In this document: piece by piece, positions 35,400 through 49,140 of the stretch
Numbering within the stretch: the first letter of the stretch is position 1
How the letters are laid out: every line of letters starts with the position of its first letter
Assembly: GCF_036884655.1 (NCBI RefSeq)
Contig: NC_088342.1
Coordinates: 13,699,001-13,763,000, forward strand
Direction: 5' to 3'
Length of the DNA stretch: 64,000 nucleotides
From: Musa acuminata AAA Group
Lineage: Eukaryota > Streptophyta > Magnoliopsida > Zingiberales > Musaceae
Made by a program: the position numbers and the translations under genes
Notes under the pieces: model-generated
What the model was told of the DNA's origin: nothing
What the model saw: only the letters and a program-made list of their open reading frames with translations
Database searches by the model: none

Positions 35400-36060
35400 A
35401 AACGCACCATTAATGATCCCCACCCCCACCTTTTTTTTTTTCTTTGTTGCACCTTCCACCACCACCATATGTTCAATAGTAATGGCCGACCACACCACAC
35501 TGATGCTCATTAGACCAACAATTACTGCTGCCATAGTCTCACGCCCAAACATGCACAACCACCGGGCATAAGTATCGGAATGATGCCCAATAGGGTTCTT
35601 GCCCTCTTGTATAGTCACCGCTTGCTTGCGTCGACAGTCACTCACTTGTGTCATTTATCGTTGCTACCATCCATATCTATATTAACATTATGATATCCAA
35701 TGGAACCATCACTTGTTGTGACACTATAGTCACCCAACAATATCATTGGTCTCGTTGTTGCCCACTACAGCAGCGTTGCTACCTACAACTCGCATACATA
35801 GTCATTCCTATGATATCATTGATCGCCTGCACCATGTGTTGCATGGTCACTATGCTTAGCAACAATTGTTGCATGCAGCACGGTCATCGGCAAACACCAC
35901 CTTGGTGTTGAGCCAATGAGTGTAGCGACCTTCGACCATAATAGCGCACAACATATATAGTAGCATTGCACTTTCTACCACTACCCATGATAGAACCAAT
36001 GACAAAGATTATGTAGCAACGTATACTCGCAGCATCATCATTGGATGTGCAAATAAACCT
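35400..36060. other. GC-richer block inside the X1 leader
   Basis: This is a stretch with many ACCACC, TGTTGC and CATTG segments and markedly less A+T than its neighbours. The X2 copy (39873-40702) lacks it, because homology to X1 begins only at about 36062. It has open frames of about 90 codons on both strands with no recognisable product. Confidence 0.4.
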
Positions 36061-36198
36061 GATCACCTAAGGCAACATACGACAAGGGTGGACGGAATAA
36101 GTAATTAGATCGAATAACCCTTCATAAGAGAAGGGCGATAATATAAACAAATTTAAATTTTTACGACCTAAGATATTTGATTTTAAAATATCAGACTA

Positions 36199-36206
36199 TG
36201 ATACCA
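36199..36206 (-). other. Primer binding site of X1
   Basis: On the minus strand TGGTATCA lies two bases from the LTR end, as in a tRNA-iMet primed element. The X2 copy is better preserved (TGGTATCAAAGCC, about 40011-40023). Confidence 0.6.
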
Positions 36207-36208
36207 AT

Positions 36209-36906
36209 TGTTAGCATAAAATCATAATCATATTATTATGCAAAATAATTTTAATATTAGAATATGAATATATTTATTCGATTATTAAAACATACTCCAT
36301 AGTTCAATCCGTAGAATATAATAACATGGATCTATAATGAGAACTAGACTCGTCTTTTCTTCTTTTTCTATCTTTCATATAACTACTATGAGTGATAGAA
36401 TAAAGATAAAGGGAAATGTGAATAAATCAATAATATTGATCGTGTCTGTGTATTATATTATATCATATCATATCATACATAGTCCCTAAGATATTCTATC
36501 TATTTATAGATAGTCTTAAATATGTGATTAGAAGAGTCTCTCCCATCAAGGTTATTTCCTAAAGAATCCTATCATCAGTGCGCTTCCTTTTTATTAACTG
36601 ATAATCATAATTCAAATATAATTAGAATTATAATATATCTTATCTAATTAGATAAAATTATATAATTTAATAATATAATCATAATTTACATTGTTTCACT
36701 TGATAATTTATATGAGAATGGTGTAGTGTCTTCAAATTTATTATGAACTTGAAGTATAATTTACTTGTAATTTATTTAATAAGTATTGTCTTATTTTCAT
36801 ATCATTAGTAGTGCTTTCTTTTTTTACATGTTGATGGCAGCTATAGGGCACGTGTTAAATATTTTATCTCTAATTTTTTTAGAAAAAATCAAATTCAATT
36901 GATAAG
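36209..36906 (-). repeat. LTR of family X, left copy, interrupted by Y
   Basis: The minus-strand 5' LTR of X1 begins on the + strand as TGTTAGCATAAAATC next to the primer site. It aligns with 40026-40702 to the sequence GATAAG, where element Y's LTR takes over at 36907. Its true outer end is therefore not in this copy. Confidence 0.7.
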
Positions 36907-38488
<1,582 letters not shown>

Positions 38489-39872
38489 ATCTCCCACTTA
38501 ACCTAAAACCAATCACATATATGTTTGATTCTTATCAGACCTAATGACGTTCAAAGATAATATGAGATAATAGCTTTGTTAATTGATTTGCAATGTTATC
38601 TTCCGATGGAACTCTTTCCACTACTATGTCTCCTTAGGTCATGATCTCTCTAATAAGCTGAAACCTCCTTAAAATACTTCTGGTGAGACTCAAGTTCCCT
38701 CATTTGAGCAATCGCCCCATAATTATCGTAATATAAGGGAATCTTTCTCTCGCTGCTCGATACGACTCATAGATCTGTGATCGAGTTAGTACTTTGCCTC
38801 TATGGTCGAGTTAGTACTAGTATCTTGTTTACAACTCTTTCAACATATTGCTCCTTCATTCAGGGTGAACACATATCCTGAATTCGATTTGCTGTCGTCG
38901 ATATCGGACTAAAAACCCGAGTCTATGTAGCCCTTAACTCTAAGGTTACTATCTTCATATACTAGTAAAATATCCTTAGCTCTTCTCAAGTACTTAAGAT
39001 ATACTTTACTACTTTATAGTGCTCCAAGCCTATATCTACCTAATACCTACTCATGATACTCGGAGTCTATGCTATATCAGACTTAATATATAGCATATCA
39101 TACATGATAGATCATATCACTAAGGTATAGGGTATCCTATCCATGTCTACCATTTCTTCAGGAGTTTTTGGGGATATACTCCTAGAAAGTGATATCTCAT
39201 ATCTTATTGGTATAAGACCTCTCTTGGAATCTTCCGTGTCAAATCTTTTGATAATGGTTTTTATGTACCTGTCTTGGGACAAGCGAAGCATCATCTTTAA
39301 TATATCTCTATGGATCCGAATCCTCAATATATAGAATGCTTCTCATAAATCCTTCATGGAGAAATGTATAAATAACCAAGTCTTTACTGTGGAGAGCATT
39401 CCTACATCATTCTCAATGATCATAATATCATCCATATATAGTATCAAGAAGATGATAGCACTCACATTTACCTTCTTGTACATACAAGGCTGATCTTCAT
39501 TCTTAACGAAGTTATAAAATCTAATCGCCTCATCAAATCTTATGTTCCAACTTTGAGAAGCTTGCTTCAATTCATAGATGGACTTAAGCAATTTGCACAT
39601 CTTATCTGGACTTTCTTTGGACACGAATCTATTAGGCTATATCATATATACCTCCTCCTCGAGGTTGCAATTAAAGAAAACGATTTTTACATCCATCTGT
39701 CAGATCTTAAAATCATATTGTACTGTAATAGCCAATAAAAATCAGATGGATTTTAGCATGACTATAAGTGAGAAGGTTTCATCATAGTCAATACCTTATC
39801 TTTGATGATATATTTTAGCCACTAACCTTGCTTTATAGGTCTCCGTCTTTTTAGGTCTCCACTTTTCCCATA
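38489..39872 (-). pseudogene. Truncated copia Y pol (RT and RNase H)
   Basis: Minus-strand reading, right to left: TETYKARLVAK (~39825) and YDETFS near the start of reverse transcriptase; CKLLKSIYELKQASQSWNIR (~39560-39600); FLILYMDDIMII (~39430, Y-M-D-D at the catalytic site); IHRDILKMMLRLSQDRYIK (~39270-39320); then RNase H with SDIDDSKSNSGYVFTLNEGA (~38880) and ERVPSEDNIA (~38560). Stops and frameshifts break it. Gag, protease, integrase and the 5' LTR are missing, because at 39873 the sequence changes to the X2 leader. Confidence 0.85.
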
Positions 39873-40702
39873 TATCACCTGCAAGAAAGCAACATACGAT
39901 AAAGGTGAACAGAATAAGCAATTAGATTAGATCACCCTTCGTAAGAGAACGACGATCATATAAACAAATTTAAACTTTTATGACCTAAGATATTTGATTT
40001 CAAAATATTAGGCTTTGATACCAATTGTTAGCATAGAATCGTAATCATGTTATTATACGAAATAAATTTAATGTTAGAATATGAATACCTTTATTTGATT
40101 CTTAAAATATACTCCATAGTTCAATCCATAGAACATAATAACATGGATCTACAATGAGAACTAGACTTATATTCTCTTCTTTTCCTATCTTTCATATAAC
40201 CACTAGGAGTGATGAAATAGAGATAAAGGAAAATATGAATAAATCAATAATCTTGATCGTGTCCATGTATTGCATTATATCATATCATATCATGCGTAGT
40301 CTCTAAGAAGTGTATTTATTTATAGAGAGTCTAAAATAAGTGATTAGGAGAGTCTTTCCTATCAAGATTATTTTCTAAAAAATCATATCATCAATGGGCT
40401 TCCTTTTTATTGACTGATAATCATAATTTGAATCCAAGCAAAATTATAATATATCTTATCTAATTAGATAAAATCATATAATTTAATAATATAATCATAA
40501 TTTATATGAGAACAGTGCAGTGTCTTCAAATTTGTTATGAACCTCAAGTATAATTTACTTGTAATTTATTTAATAAGTATTGTTTTATTTTCATATCATC
40601 AGTAGTACTTTCTTTTTTTACATGTTGACCGGAGCTATAGGGCAAGTGTTAAATATTTCATCTCTAATTTTCTTGAAAAAAAAATCAAATTCAACTGATA
40701 AG
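39873..40702 (-). repeat. Second copy of the X leader, primer site and LTR (X2)
   Basis: It aligns with 36062-36906 from ATCACCT to GATAAG. It includes primer site TGGTATCAAAGCC (minus, about 40011-40023) and an LTR starting at 40026. The LTR probably continues past 40702 (TTAATTACC...), but I could not place its outer end. Confidence 0.65.
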
Positions 40703-43053
40703 TTAATTACCTTATATTTTTCATGTAAAATGTCAGACAAGAACATATTGTTGTATACCGGATTTCCCATTTACAAGAATTCTTAAGATATGAATTTGGA
40801 GTTATTTATCTTACAAATTTTTGTTCACTTATCAGCATACTTTGCATGATTGATCTTCTTATGTTTATTTTAAGAGTTTGGATAAGTGAATGTTGAAATA
40901 CTAAAAATTTCAGGTCTCTTTTTGTAGAAATATTAGAATTTATCAGCATAGTTGACTAAAGACAACAATAAAATTATTTATGAAAAAAGACTGAGTATTG
41001 CATGCATGTTTTAGCTTGTTCTATATATATGAGTAGTAGAGGTAATGCTTTTAGTACAGTGGAGCTTAAATTACCTTGTATACTTTTTAAACGGTGAATA
41101 ATATTCGAAAACAATCTAATGACTGAATCCACAAGCCAAGAAGTTCACGTGAGAAACACAATAGATGACAAAAAAACTGAAAGGAGGTTCAAATGTTACA
41201 AGCTACGAAGTAAACAATGATAAAAGAGAAATGGAAGAATGTTCCAACAGACAATCTGTTTAATAGGGGGAGGTGAAGAAGGATTTGCTTGCTTGAGTGA
41301 ACATCCTGTAAAGAAAGATTTGATGTAATATATTTATGTGATTTAACAGGTTACAAAGGTAAGGTTGATGCAGGTCTCATGCAGAGTGATCTCAGCCATG
41401 GGCATATTGAAGGCTCACTTTTAGCAGCCGCAGCAGACTGAAACAATGAATGACCCTTGGAGTTTCCCAACCTTTGGAACGTAGACCGTTCCATGTGTCA
41501 AGAAGATTTCAAACTGCTCATTATTAGGTGACAACTTCAAGAGAAACTGTAAGTTCAAAGGCATGATGATGATCACAATGCATTCATCAGCTGTTCAACT
41601 CTATTTCTCTCTCTTGACCCGTTAATGCTGAGAATAACTTTACCTTCTCACATGAGAATCTAAAGATAGCGCATCACACTTGTAATCATATTGTTTTTGA
41701 AACAATAAGTTGAACAAGAATCCACGGAAATGAAGTTAACAAGGAAAACAACAGCATAAATACACAAAAATTATGATAAAAGGTCTGCAATGTATTTATT
41801 GCATGATAAATACAGTTTAAGTTTGAAGATAAAAATGAACCTGGAAGATGCAGCATTGCTCGAACATGGTTTACTTGAATCCATTAGTTCTTGAGAAATG
41901 AAAGAGGTTACTGTATACACACTAGATGGATGTTCTCTTCTTTCCTCTTCTTCTTTTTCCTCGAGGGAAGTAATGAGGCAGGTTATTTCTACACGCCAAA
42001 TTGCATCTTCTGAATCAAACAAAGAACGTAATCTGGATGGTATATATGATCTCAAGTATGCAGCCTAATGACCAAAAGAGAAGTATACGCGTCTGCATTC
42101 AGCTCTTGACTGATCCAAACGGCTGAAACAAATGATGGTGTTGGATATTACAAAGAAGACTGCCTTCGGTCATGTAGCATTTGGTTCCTCAAGAACAATC
42201 TTTTACTGTTGATTTCATCATTGTCAAGCAATCTTTTCTTTTTTTTTGCGTTGCCAAAAATTACAGAAACCCTAACCGCGTTAATGATGCTGCATCTTCC
42301 TGAAAGCCTTCATTGAAACCAAGAAAAAGAATTGTTATGTGCATCATACTTCACATTTTTTATTAGACTTGTGCTTGCAGCTAGAAACAAATATCTAAAA
42401 AGAAAACAAATCATTGAATCCCTGCTACTCATTTCTGAAATTTCAAGAGCACTCTAAGCCAAACTGACTGGCTCATATATAGTTTTATGAAAGGATGTTC
42501 AGGGTTGCCTGAGATAACCCAGTCTCAATCATGTGATGCCGAAAGATGGTGCAAGAAAGATCATTGTTCTAGTAAACAAGAAGCCCGAGAAAATGTTAGA
42601 GATAGAAAACGGATAGAGGCAATATATATTTTGGCAGATTTTCCTGCATTTTCTCTCTATTGCAATGCCTTCTCATTCTCACCTTACATCAGATGTGAGA
42701 TTGGTGAAAACCTGCAAAGCTGGAAGAAGATTACCAGCAAAGCATCAACTAAAATGACTCAAAGGGACAGGAGGAGGCAAGTAAAACCAAGCAAAGTTAT
42801 AGGATCGCATACCATCTCTTCGTCGTAATCATTCCTGCAGTGAAGAGGCAAAGCAATGCCCATCATCTAATTATGACACATATTAGCAGCAGTCAAGAAG
42901 AAAAGTAAGGTGTGTGATGGCCAAAAAACTCGTGTATACCAACCCTTCCTTTAACCACCGAAGAAGTGTTTGTTTTCTCTACTTGTATGAGGGCAATCCA
43001 GGTCGTAAATTGCAAGAAAGATCTGCCAGATGGGTTTTACAAAGAGAAGTTAA
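40703..43053. other. Non-coding region between X2 and MIR394
   Basis: No firm gene. A 14-base inverted pair (GGAAGATGCAGCAT near 41842, ATGCTGCATCTTCC near 42287) lies here, as does one exon-like segment listed separately. Confidence 0.4.
41841..42064 (-). other. Exon-like segment downstream of MIR394
   Basis: On the minus strand a 224-base open stretch is bounded by acceptor TCATTAG and donor CCAG|GTTCAT. It reads AAYLRSYIPSRLRSLFDSED... then ITSLEEKEEEERREHPSS. I recognise no family. It is on the same strand as MIR394 and about 1 kb beyond it, so it could belong to the primary microRNA transcript, to an unknown gene, or be chance. Confidence 0.2.
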
Positions 43054-43156
43054 CAGAGTTCACTTGGCAGGATGCCCACCTCCGTCCATATGATTCTCCT
43101 TGTTGATGAGAGATAGAAGTGGTGGATGGAGGTGGACAGAATGCCAATAACCTCTG
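43054..43156 (-). ncRNA. MIR394: MIR394 precursor hairpin
   Basis: The minus strand carries TTGGCATTCTGTCCACCTCC at 43128-43147, which is the conserved plant miR394 sequence. The passenger strand, GGTGGGCATCCTGCCAAGTG (about 43061-43080), lies on the other arm. The duplex pairs at 17 of 20 positions counting one G-U, with a three-base internal loop (TTC against TCC) as the only break. Pairing continues below it (CAGAG with CTCTG). The loop holds about 45 bases. In other plants miR394 directs cleavage of transcripts for the F-box protein LCR, affecting leaf and shoot-meristem development; the same role here is inference. Confidence 0.95.
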
Positions 43157-43253
43157 CAAGCAACCCTTTGATAAGCCCATATGACATCATATATTTCCCA
43201 TACCACTGCCTCCAAGCTTTCGATACTTTGACCCAACGAGGGGGATAAATGGC

Positions 43254-43260
43254 ATTTATA
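43254..43260 (-). promoter_or_regulatory. Putative TATA box of MIR394
   Basis: TATAAAT on the minus strand lies about 100 bases upstream of the hairpin base. A GA/CT-rich run (43261-43292) sits just upstream of it. This is the only TATA-like box near the expected start. Confidence 0.45.
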
Positions 43261-43292
43261 CGAGAGAGAGAGAGAGCGAGAGAGAGAGAGAG
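43261..43292. repeat. (GA)n microsatellite upstream of MIR394
   Basis: An imperfect GAGAGA run of about 32 bases, read as CT repeats on the transcribed strand. CT-rich runs are common near plant transcription starts. Confidence 0.8.
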
Positions 43293-46189
43293 GCATTTAC
43301 TAACCAAATTAAAGAGGTTGAAAAAGGGATGGGATTGTTCTTGTTGTGTGGTGTGGATAACAACAGACAAGCTGAGATGACCATTCGGTGGAGAAGGAAG
43401 GATTCAATCATCTCGCTCATTCTTTCCCCTCAAACCATCCCATCTAAAAGGAAAGGATTGAGAAGCGTGAACAAGGTGGGTGGGGGGTGGGTGTGAGAGG
43501 GAGAAAAGAAAGCAAGAAAGAGAATGACAAGGACAATAACCAGGAGATTAAAGGAAACCAAATCTTTCCTGCTATCCACACCTACTAATCCCTCTCTTTC
43601 CCTTCGATGTAATGCCATTTCTCACACGCAAGCAAACACAGGAACAAAGGCTACATCTTTTTCTTTAGTATCTTCTGTGGGCTAAAAGGAGGCTCAATGG
43701 GGCAGATAGCTACTACTTATCAGAAGTATAACTACGATTCTATTGGGGGTGGTGTTGAGTAATGAAACTGGAACTCTCATTATACTACAAAAGAGAAAGA
43801 GGTGTCTCTTTCTCCCTTCACGATGCACGTAGTTTGATCTCACCTAGTTCTGATGGTTCACTCTACAGAAACAGTGCATATTGAACTCATATCCTTCACC
43901 GATAGGTAGTGTCGTGTAAAAGATCAAAATTTTCGACACATGCAATCGTCTGATAATAAATGTTGGATGATGATTTAACTCAACTCCTGCACAGCACCAT
44001 ACTGCACAATAGGGGATTTGAATTCTACAGGAATATTCTGAAATAAACGAAGAACATAAAATAAATCCAAGATTGTGGAATCTACACGAGCAATGCTTCT
44101 TGTGAATATGACATGAAGAATGGAACTGCAATTATATTGTGCATGCTACCAACCCCGATTCCCCAAGCTTCACATAAATACATATTTGCCTCTAAATTTA
44201 TATACAACCAACCATTTAAGAGATGTAATCTAATTGAGCATATATGAAATCGATGATCGCCTAGTTAATTACTGTTTCCATAGTTATCTTTTATATCTTA
44301 CATAAGAAATAACAATTTCTTTTCCGCTATGCTATTTGTACAAAGACTGTTACTGAACCTTCAGTCACTAAAGTAAGTATATGTCATAAACTTGAACCAT
44401 TGTGATAACCAAAAAAGGATCACATGTCCGATTTATTGATAATTTCACGTTATATATAATATTAACTTTGTAAAAAAATAATTTTTGCAAGTTCATGACA
44501 AGACATAATGATCCACACATATCCACATTCTTTTATCATTATCTTTGGGAAAAAGCAATACGGGAAGCAATTGTGATCTACCAAGACAAACTCGAAAGGG
44601 TGTACGTGCCAATATCTTTTACCATTCATTGTCTGGCAGAAAAAGAAGGCAAAAAGGGCAGACAGAGAGAGAGCGCATTGAAGAGCTGGACCCACCAGCC
44701 CAATCGCTCCTTTTTGTCTTCTGATCTGCCATCATTCATGATGCTCACAACTTCACCCCACCATCACCAATAAGTTCCCTCACCGCCACACCATCTCCTC
44801 GTCTACCAGCTTCTTGAACCCAATGCCATGCATTTAAAATCCCATCAATTCTCTGCCCTCACCAACCCACCATCCATTCCACTTTGTCCAACACCATAAA
44901 AACGAGAGAGGGATTAGACAATGTGTAGTGAAGTACAACACCCTTTGTACCCACTCTTCAAATAGTTAATTGAGACCATTCCTCCTCTTCTTCTTTGGCT
45001 AACCTTATAAATGTTCACAGAAAAAATGTTAGACGAGAGCATGTGCATGAAAGCCAACAAAGTTTACGTGATGTCTGCGTCCCTACGTGAAGTATAAATG
45101 TCCACCAGGTGTTGGAGGCGTTCCCCACATTAATTTTCCAGTGAAATCCAAATCCAAAGAATCGGAATCCGAATCCAATGCCTCCCACATTAATTTACCA
45201 GTGAAATCCAAGGTATCAGAATCCGGATCCAATGCATTTTTCCTCCGACATGACTCTTCCTTAGCATGAGCTCAATCTACAAGATGACAGACAGGTTGTT
45301 AAAAGGAAGGAAGGCGAAACTTGCGAGGTCCGACTCGCTTTTGCAAGACGACCTTCCAATATCACTTCATACAAGGAAAACATTTTTATTAGTTCATTGT
45401 TAACACTTTTGAAGTCAAGCCAAGCGAATGGAAACGGGTACGAGTATGCATGTTATTGCGAAAACTCGTTGCACCTTGATGCATTGTTATATGGCTTTTG
45501 TGAACTTTTTATTGGGCGATCCCATGCATGACTTAGGTGATTGATTCAAATTTCTAACATTAATTTTATATGAGTAGATAAGAAAAATCTAAAAGGTAAT
45601 CATCAGTCAAGAAAAAAGACTTTCATTTGGGGAGAAGAAAGATTTTACGATTGATTAGTCAAATTATTTTCGATCGTTATGCTTTTCTGATATGCTAATT
45701 CAGACATTATGCTTTCTGAATTTATCGGTATAGATCTTTGAGATTTCTTCTTCTACTTAATGTTTCTCCCTCATATGAGTATCTGATTTTTATATGATAT
45801 ATGATTTATTATTTTAAAATAAAATATTATTCTAGTTTGTACATATTTTTTTCTTCATATTGAAGGATTTTTTTTTACATAAATCTTCTCTCATGATTTG
45901 CTTAGCATTTTATCGCTAATTTGATTAACTCACACTATTAAATTATTTATAATATATTTTGTGTTAAATTATATCTTATTTAATTACATTAAAAAAAGAA
46001 GATTCTAGTGTTTATCACCTTCGTATATTCAGGACTCCATATCCCATCCTTTCCTAACAATTTTTATGAGTTGCCTTATGTTTGACAAAAAATTCTAACA
46101 ATTTTGTTGGGATTCTTTTGCAATAAAAGATCCTATGAAAAATCTTAATATATTGATTGAATTAAAATTTCTCTTCATTTTTATGTTCC
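43293..46189. other. Intergenic region upstream of MIR394
   Basis: No gene recognised. It includes a two-copy tandem repeat of about 60 bases at 45124-45235 (CCCACATTAATTT[TA]CCAGTGAAATCCAA then AATCC[GG]ATCCAATGC). Longer open frames are low-complexity or overlap simple repeats. Confidence 0.4.
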
Positions 46190-47790
46190 CTCCCAACTCA
46201 TCAATAGTTTCCCCCTCCCAAGCTCTATAGGGGTTAAACAAGGTGACCTCCTTCCCTTCCTCCTTTCTGTGTTAGTATAGCAAAATCTAACTAACATTCT
46301 TGAGGACTTCGTTATCAAAAGAAAGATTACCCCCTTCGGTATCAACGGCCTTAATACTCACACCTCATCTTTGCTGATGACATCCTCCTCTCTATCGGAG
46401 CTAATGATAAGTCATGCCTTAACCTGATCAAAGCTCTCGACCTTTATTCCTCCATCATCAAACTTCATGTCAATAAGAACAAGTCGATCATCTTACTTCC
46501 TAAGGCCTACAACCCTATCACTAAGTATTGGGTTTGCGAGCTCTTACACATTATCCAAGTTCCTTCGTTCACCATTGTAGAGTTCCTAATCACTATCAAG
46601 ATCAAATAATCCAAAATGTCCTTTCTAGATTAAATTGTTGGAACAATTGCAAGTTGTTCCAAGCTGATAAAACAGTCCTATGCAATTTTGTGGTCAACAT
46701 CGTGCCCTTTTATTCTTTGATAAATACTTGGATCATTGATTAAAAACATTTCCTTCATTTAGAAAAGTCCTTGTCACTTCTTCTAGAACAATGATCGATC
46801 TAAGAATAAAAAATCCCTTATCAATTGGAGTTGCATCACTAGCCCTAAGGCTGAAGGAGGCCTTGGTATTAGGAATATCAAGCTTGTTAAGACCATTATC
46901 TATGTCAAGAAGACCCCTAGAACTAAGTGGAACTCATCTTCGTCTTGGGAAAGCTCATGCAATGGCCTATCTACCTTTGTTTGGAATAATCATTGGATAA
47001 TTAATACTCTTATTAGTTTTATAGCCAACCTACACCAATATTGACTCTCTTTTTTTCATCTGATCTATCAATGAACCCATAGACTACAATAATTAGATCC
47101 CCGATGTCATCAATCAGCTTTTCGATCTAGATCTCACCCAATCCATTCTCTCGAAACATTCACACTCAAGAGTGTGTATAGATTTCTAAGGGATGAGGAT
47201 TTTATGAGATCCACCATTTGACCTTTTATAGGTGAATTGCGATGAAAGAGAGAACTTGGACAATTTTGCTGTTGTCTTTCTTAAAGCTTTCATTACGAAT
47301 AGATTATGACTCATATGGAAACACATAAATGATTATCACTTCTACAAACCTTAGTCCCAAACTAGATCTATATGGTGTCATGCGATATCCTTTACCAATT
47401 ATGGTTAGAAGTCCAAGATCCTTCCTTCCTGAGGGATCTTCTTCCCCCTACCTTCCTACCCAATCCCCCTATTCGAACACCCCCTTTGTTTGAGGACACC
47501 ACCGTTCCTCCGTCCTCCGATGTGACAGATCTTTTGACCCTCCTTATTTTTTTTTGCGTGTTTTGGCTTCCTCATCAACGATCCGCTAGGCAACACCATT
47601 TTGGTAGGCTGCAACCGCTACAGCCTCAACAAGAGCGTGCGGGACTCTTCTCTCCTTGCAGAATGCCATGCCATCCTTGATGGGCTCAAAGCTCCCCATC
47701 AACACCAGATAACTCATCTCAAAGTCTATACAGACTCCCAATCTTTGGTCAACATGCTTTCAAAGCAATCCAGCGTCCCATGGCAACCCT

Positions 47791-47876
<86 letters not shown>

Positions 47877-47920
47877 AAGGTGACCCACCTCCTATTAGCA
47901 TGTAGGAGGACTCTTTGATT
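46190..47920 (+). pseudogene. LINE (non-LTR) retrotransposon remnant: RT and RNase H
   Basis: A VKQGDLLPFLLSVL segment (~46235) and FADDILLSIGANDKSC (~46367-46415) mark a LINE reverse transcriptase, followed by KNKSIILLPKAYNP. After a degraded linker, an RNase H-like part reads LINDPLGNTILVGC, LLAECHAILDGLKA and VYTDSQSLVNML (~47575-47760). A (TA)n run then interrupts it. Frameshifts and stops make it inactive. The 5' part (endonuclease) was not seen. Confidence 0.8.
47795..47872. repeat. (TA)n microsatellite within LINE RNase H
   Basis: A pure TA run of about 78 bases sits between two parts of the LINE RNase H reading frame. Confidence 0.95.
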
Positions 47921-49101
47921 TAATATAATTCTCGTTTTTCTTTAAAAAATTCTCTTCATTTGGAAGTTAAAATGCAATCCGATACTATCTTTGCCTAAGC
48001 TTCAATTGGAGATTGGATTTAGTGTGCCCGAATGAGTTTTAGGAAAACTATTACCGACCAGTAGCAGTTTGGGAAGAATTTATGATAAAAATAAATAAAT
48101 AGATATGCCAATACAGTCAATATTGTATGTGAAAGATCGTTTTCTTTAGTAGTTTTTATTGGTATAGGGAAGTAGTTATTCTTGGTAATTCTTATATAAA
48201 ATCCCAGACATCTCTAATGCTAACCTTTCATAAAATTATAAATTTATTTGAGCAATGATAATAACATTGAATTGGAGTACACTTTAAATGATATCCGGTG
48301 GTGTATTAGACCTACTTACTAAAAATTGAGGATTCAAAATTTTATTCAATATATTTGAAATATACTAACTAGTTTGGTTAATGAAAACTTTGTATGATCA
48401 TTGATAGTATCATGAGTATCGTCGACTGATGAGTCGACCCGGTTGGTCTATTATCAAAGGTGCAGGCTCATTCAGGTGTCTATTCTTGGTTGATGTAGGA
48501 GACTTGGTGAGGTGAGAGTACATATGTTGCCTGGTCGAAAGTCATTTTGTTAGTGAGGACTCGGTTTAAGATGACCAAGTAAGCAGATTGGAATCTTCTT
48601 AGTTGTAAGATTCCTCCTTGAGGGCTAGATCATTCGGGTGTCTTCGGGTTGCTGGCGATCCTGCATGATAGGCCGACGTCGAGGGTTGCCCGACGCAACC
48701 CCTTCGATGCTTAAGTTAGCGAAAGGGAGAAGCTAGCAGTGTAAGCTGTATCACTGAGTTAGTGTGTGGAGAGCCTCTCTTAGCGTCTGCTCAAAGTAGT
48801 CTTTATACCTCTCTAGGGGTTGACCATCTGTAGGTTGTTAGCATCCGTCAATATTTCAAGAAGGTGCTTCGTCTATTCTGGGGCGATTGTTCTGATCTCG
48901 TGCTATGCGAGGTTGTCTTCTCACTTTTATATGTCACTTTGTGCGATTTCAAACGATGTGGATTCTGTTTTGCATCGTTTTTGAGCCAGGTGACATCTCT
49001 TTGGGACATAATTATTTCTAAGTCGAGCTATGTCATTGTGTACCAAAACATCCTCTATCAATCGTGATCTCGAATTCCACATTCACCACTTATCCTTTGT
49101 G

Positions 49102-49140
<39 letters not shown>

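Larger units (their letters stand above)
28820..36206 (-). pseudogene. Decayed Ty1/copia element X1, polyprotein remnants
   Basis: Read on the minus strand from right to left: primer site near 36206; a leader; gag with KGIQDYILNMTDKVRKLK (~33740-33800) and a YYNTNKDKWDLNELI-like segment (~33620-33660); a degraded zinc knuckle (~33420); the pre-integrase and integrase start (IMWHKHFECISKE, KRKQTKYIK, ~32560-32900); reverse transcriptase with LYIDDVLLANS (~31220) and GIEIFKDRFRKLLGSSQK (~31080); and RNase H (DFVNYFNNRKFTLGF near 29150, then the VDSIIGFLKI...VVFFSKN segment to about 28900). RNase H is cut by a solo LTR (29262-30858). Many stops and strong A+T drift show it is long dead. No left-hand 3' LTR was recognised. 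Confidence 0.8.

Noticed and set aside
41842..42300. Possible miR172-related sequence (ATGATGCTGCATC) and its inverted partner
   Set aside because: Only about 13-14 bases agree with miR172, and the 5' half does not match. The two 14-base arms are over 400 bases apart without extended pairing.
42487..42828. A 113-codon plus-strand frame
   Set aside because: No recognisable domain, no splice or promoter support, and the composition looks random.
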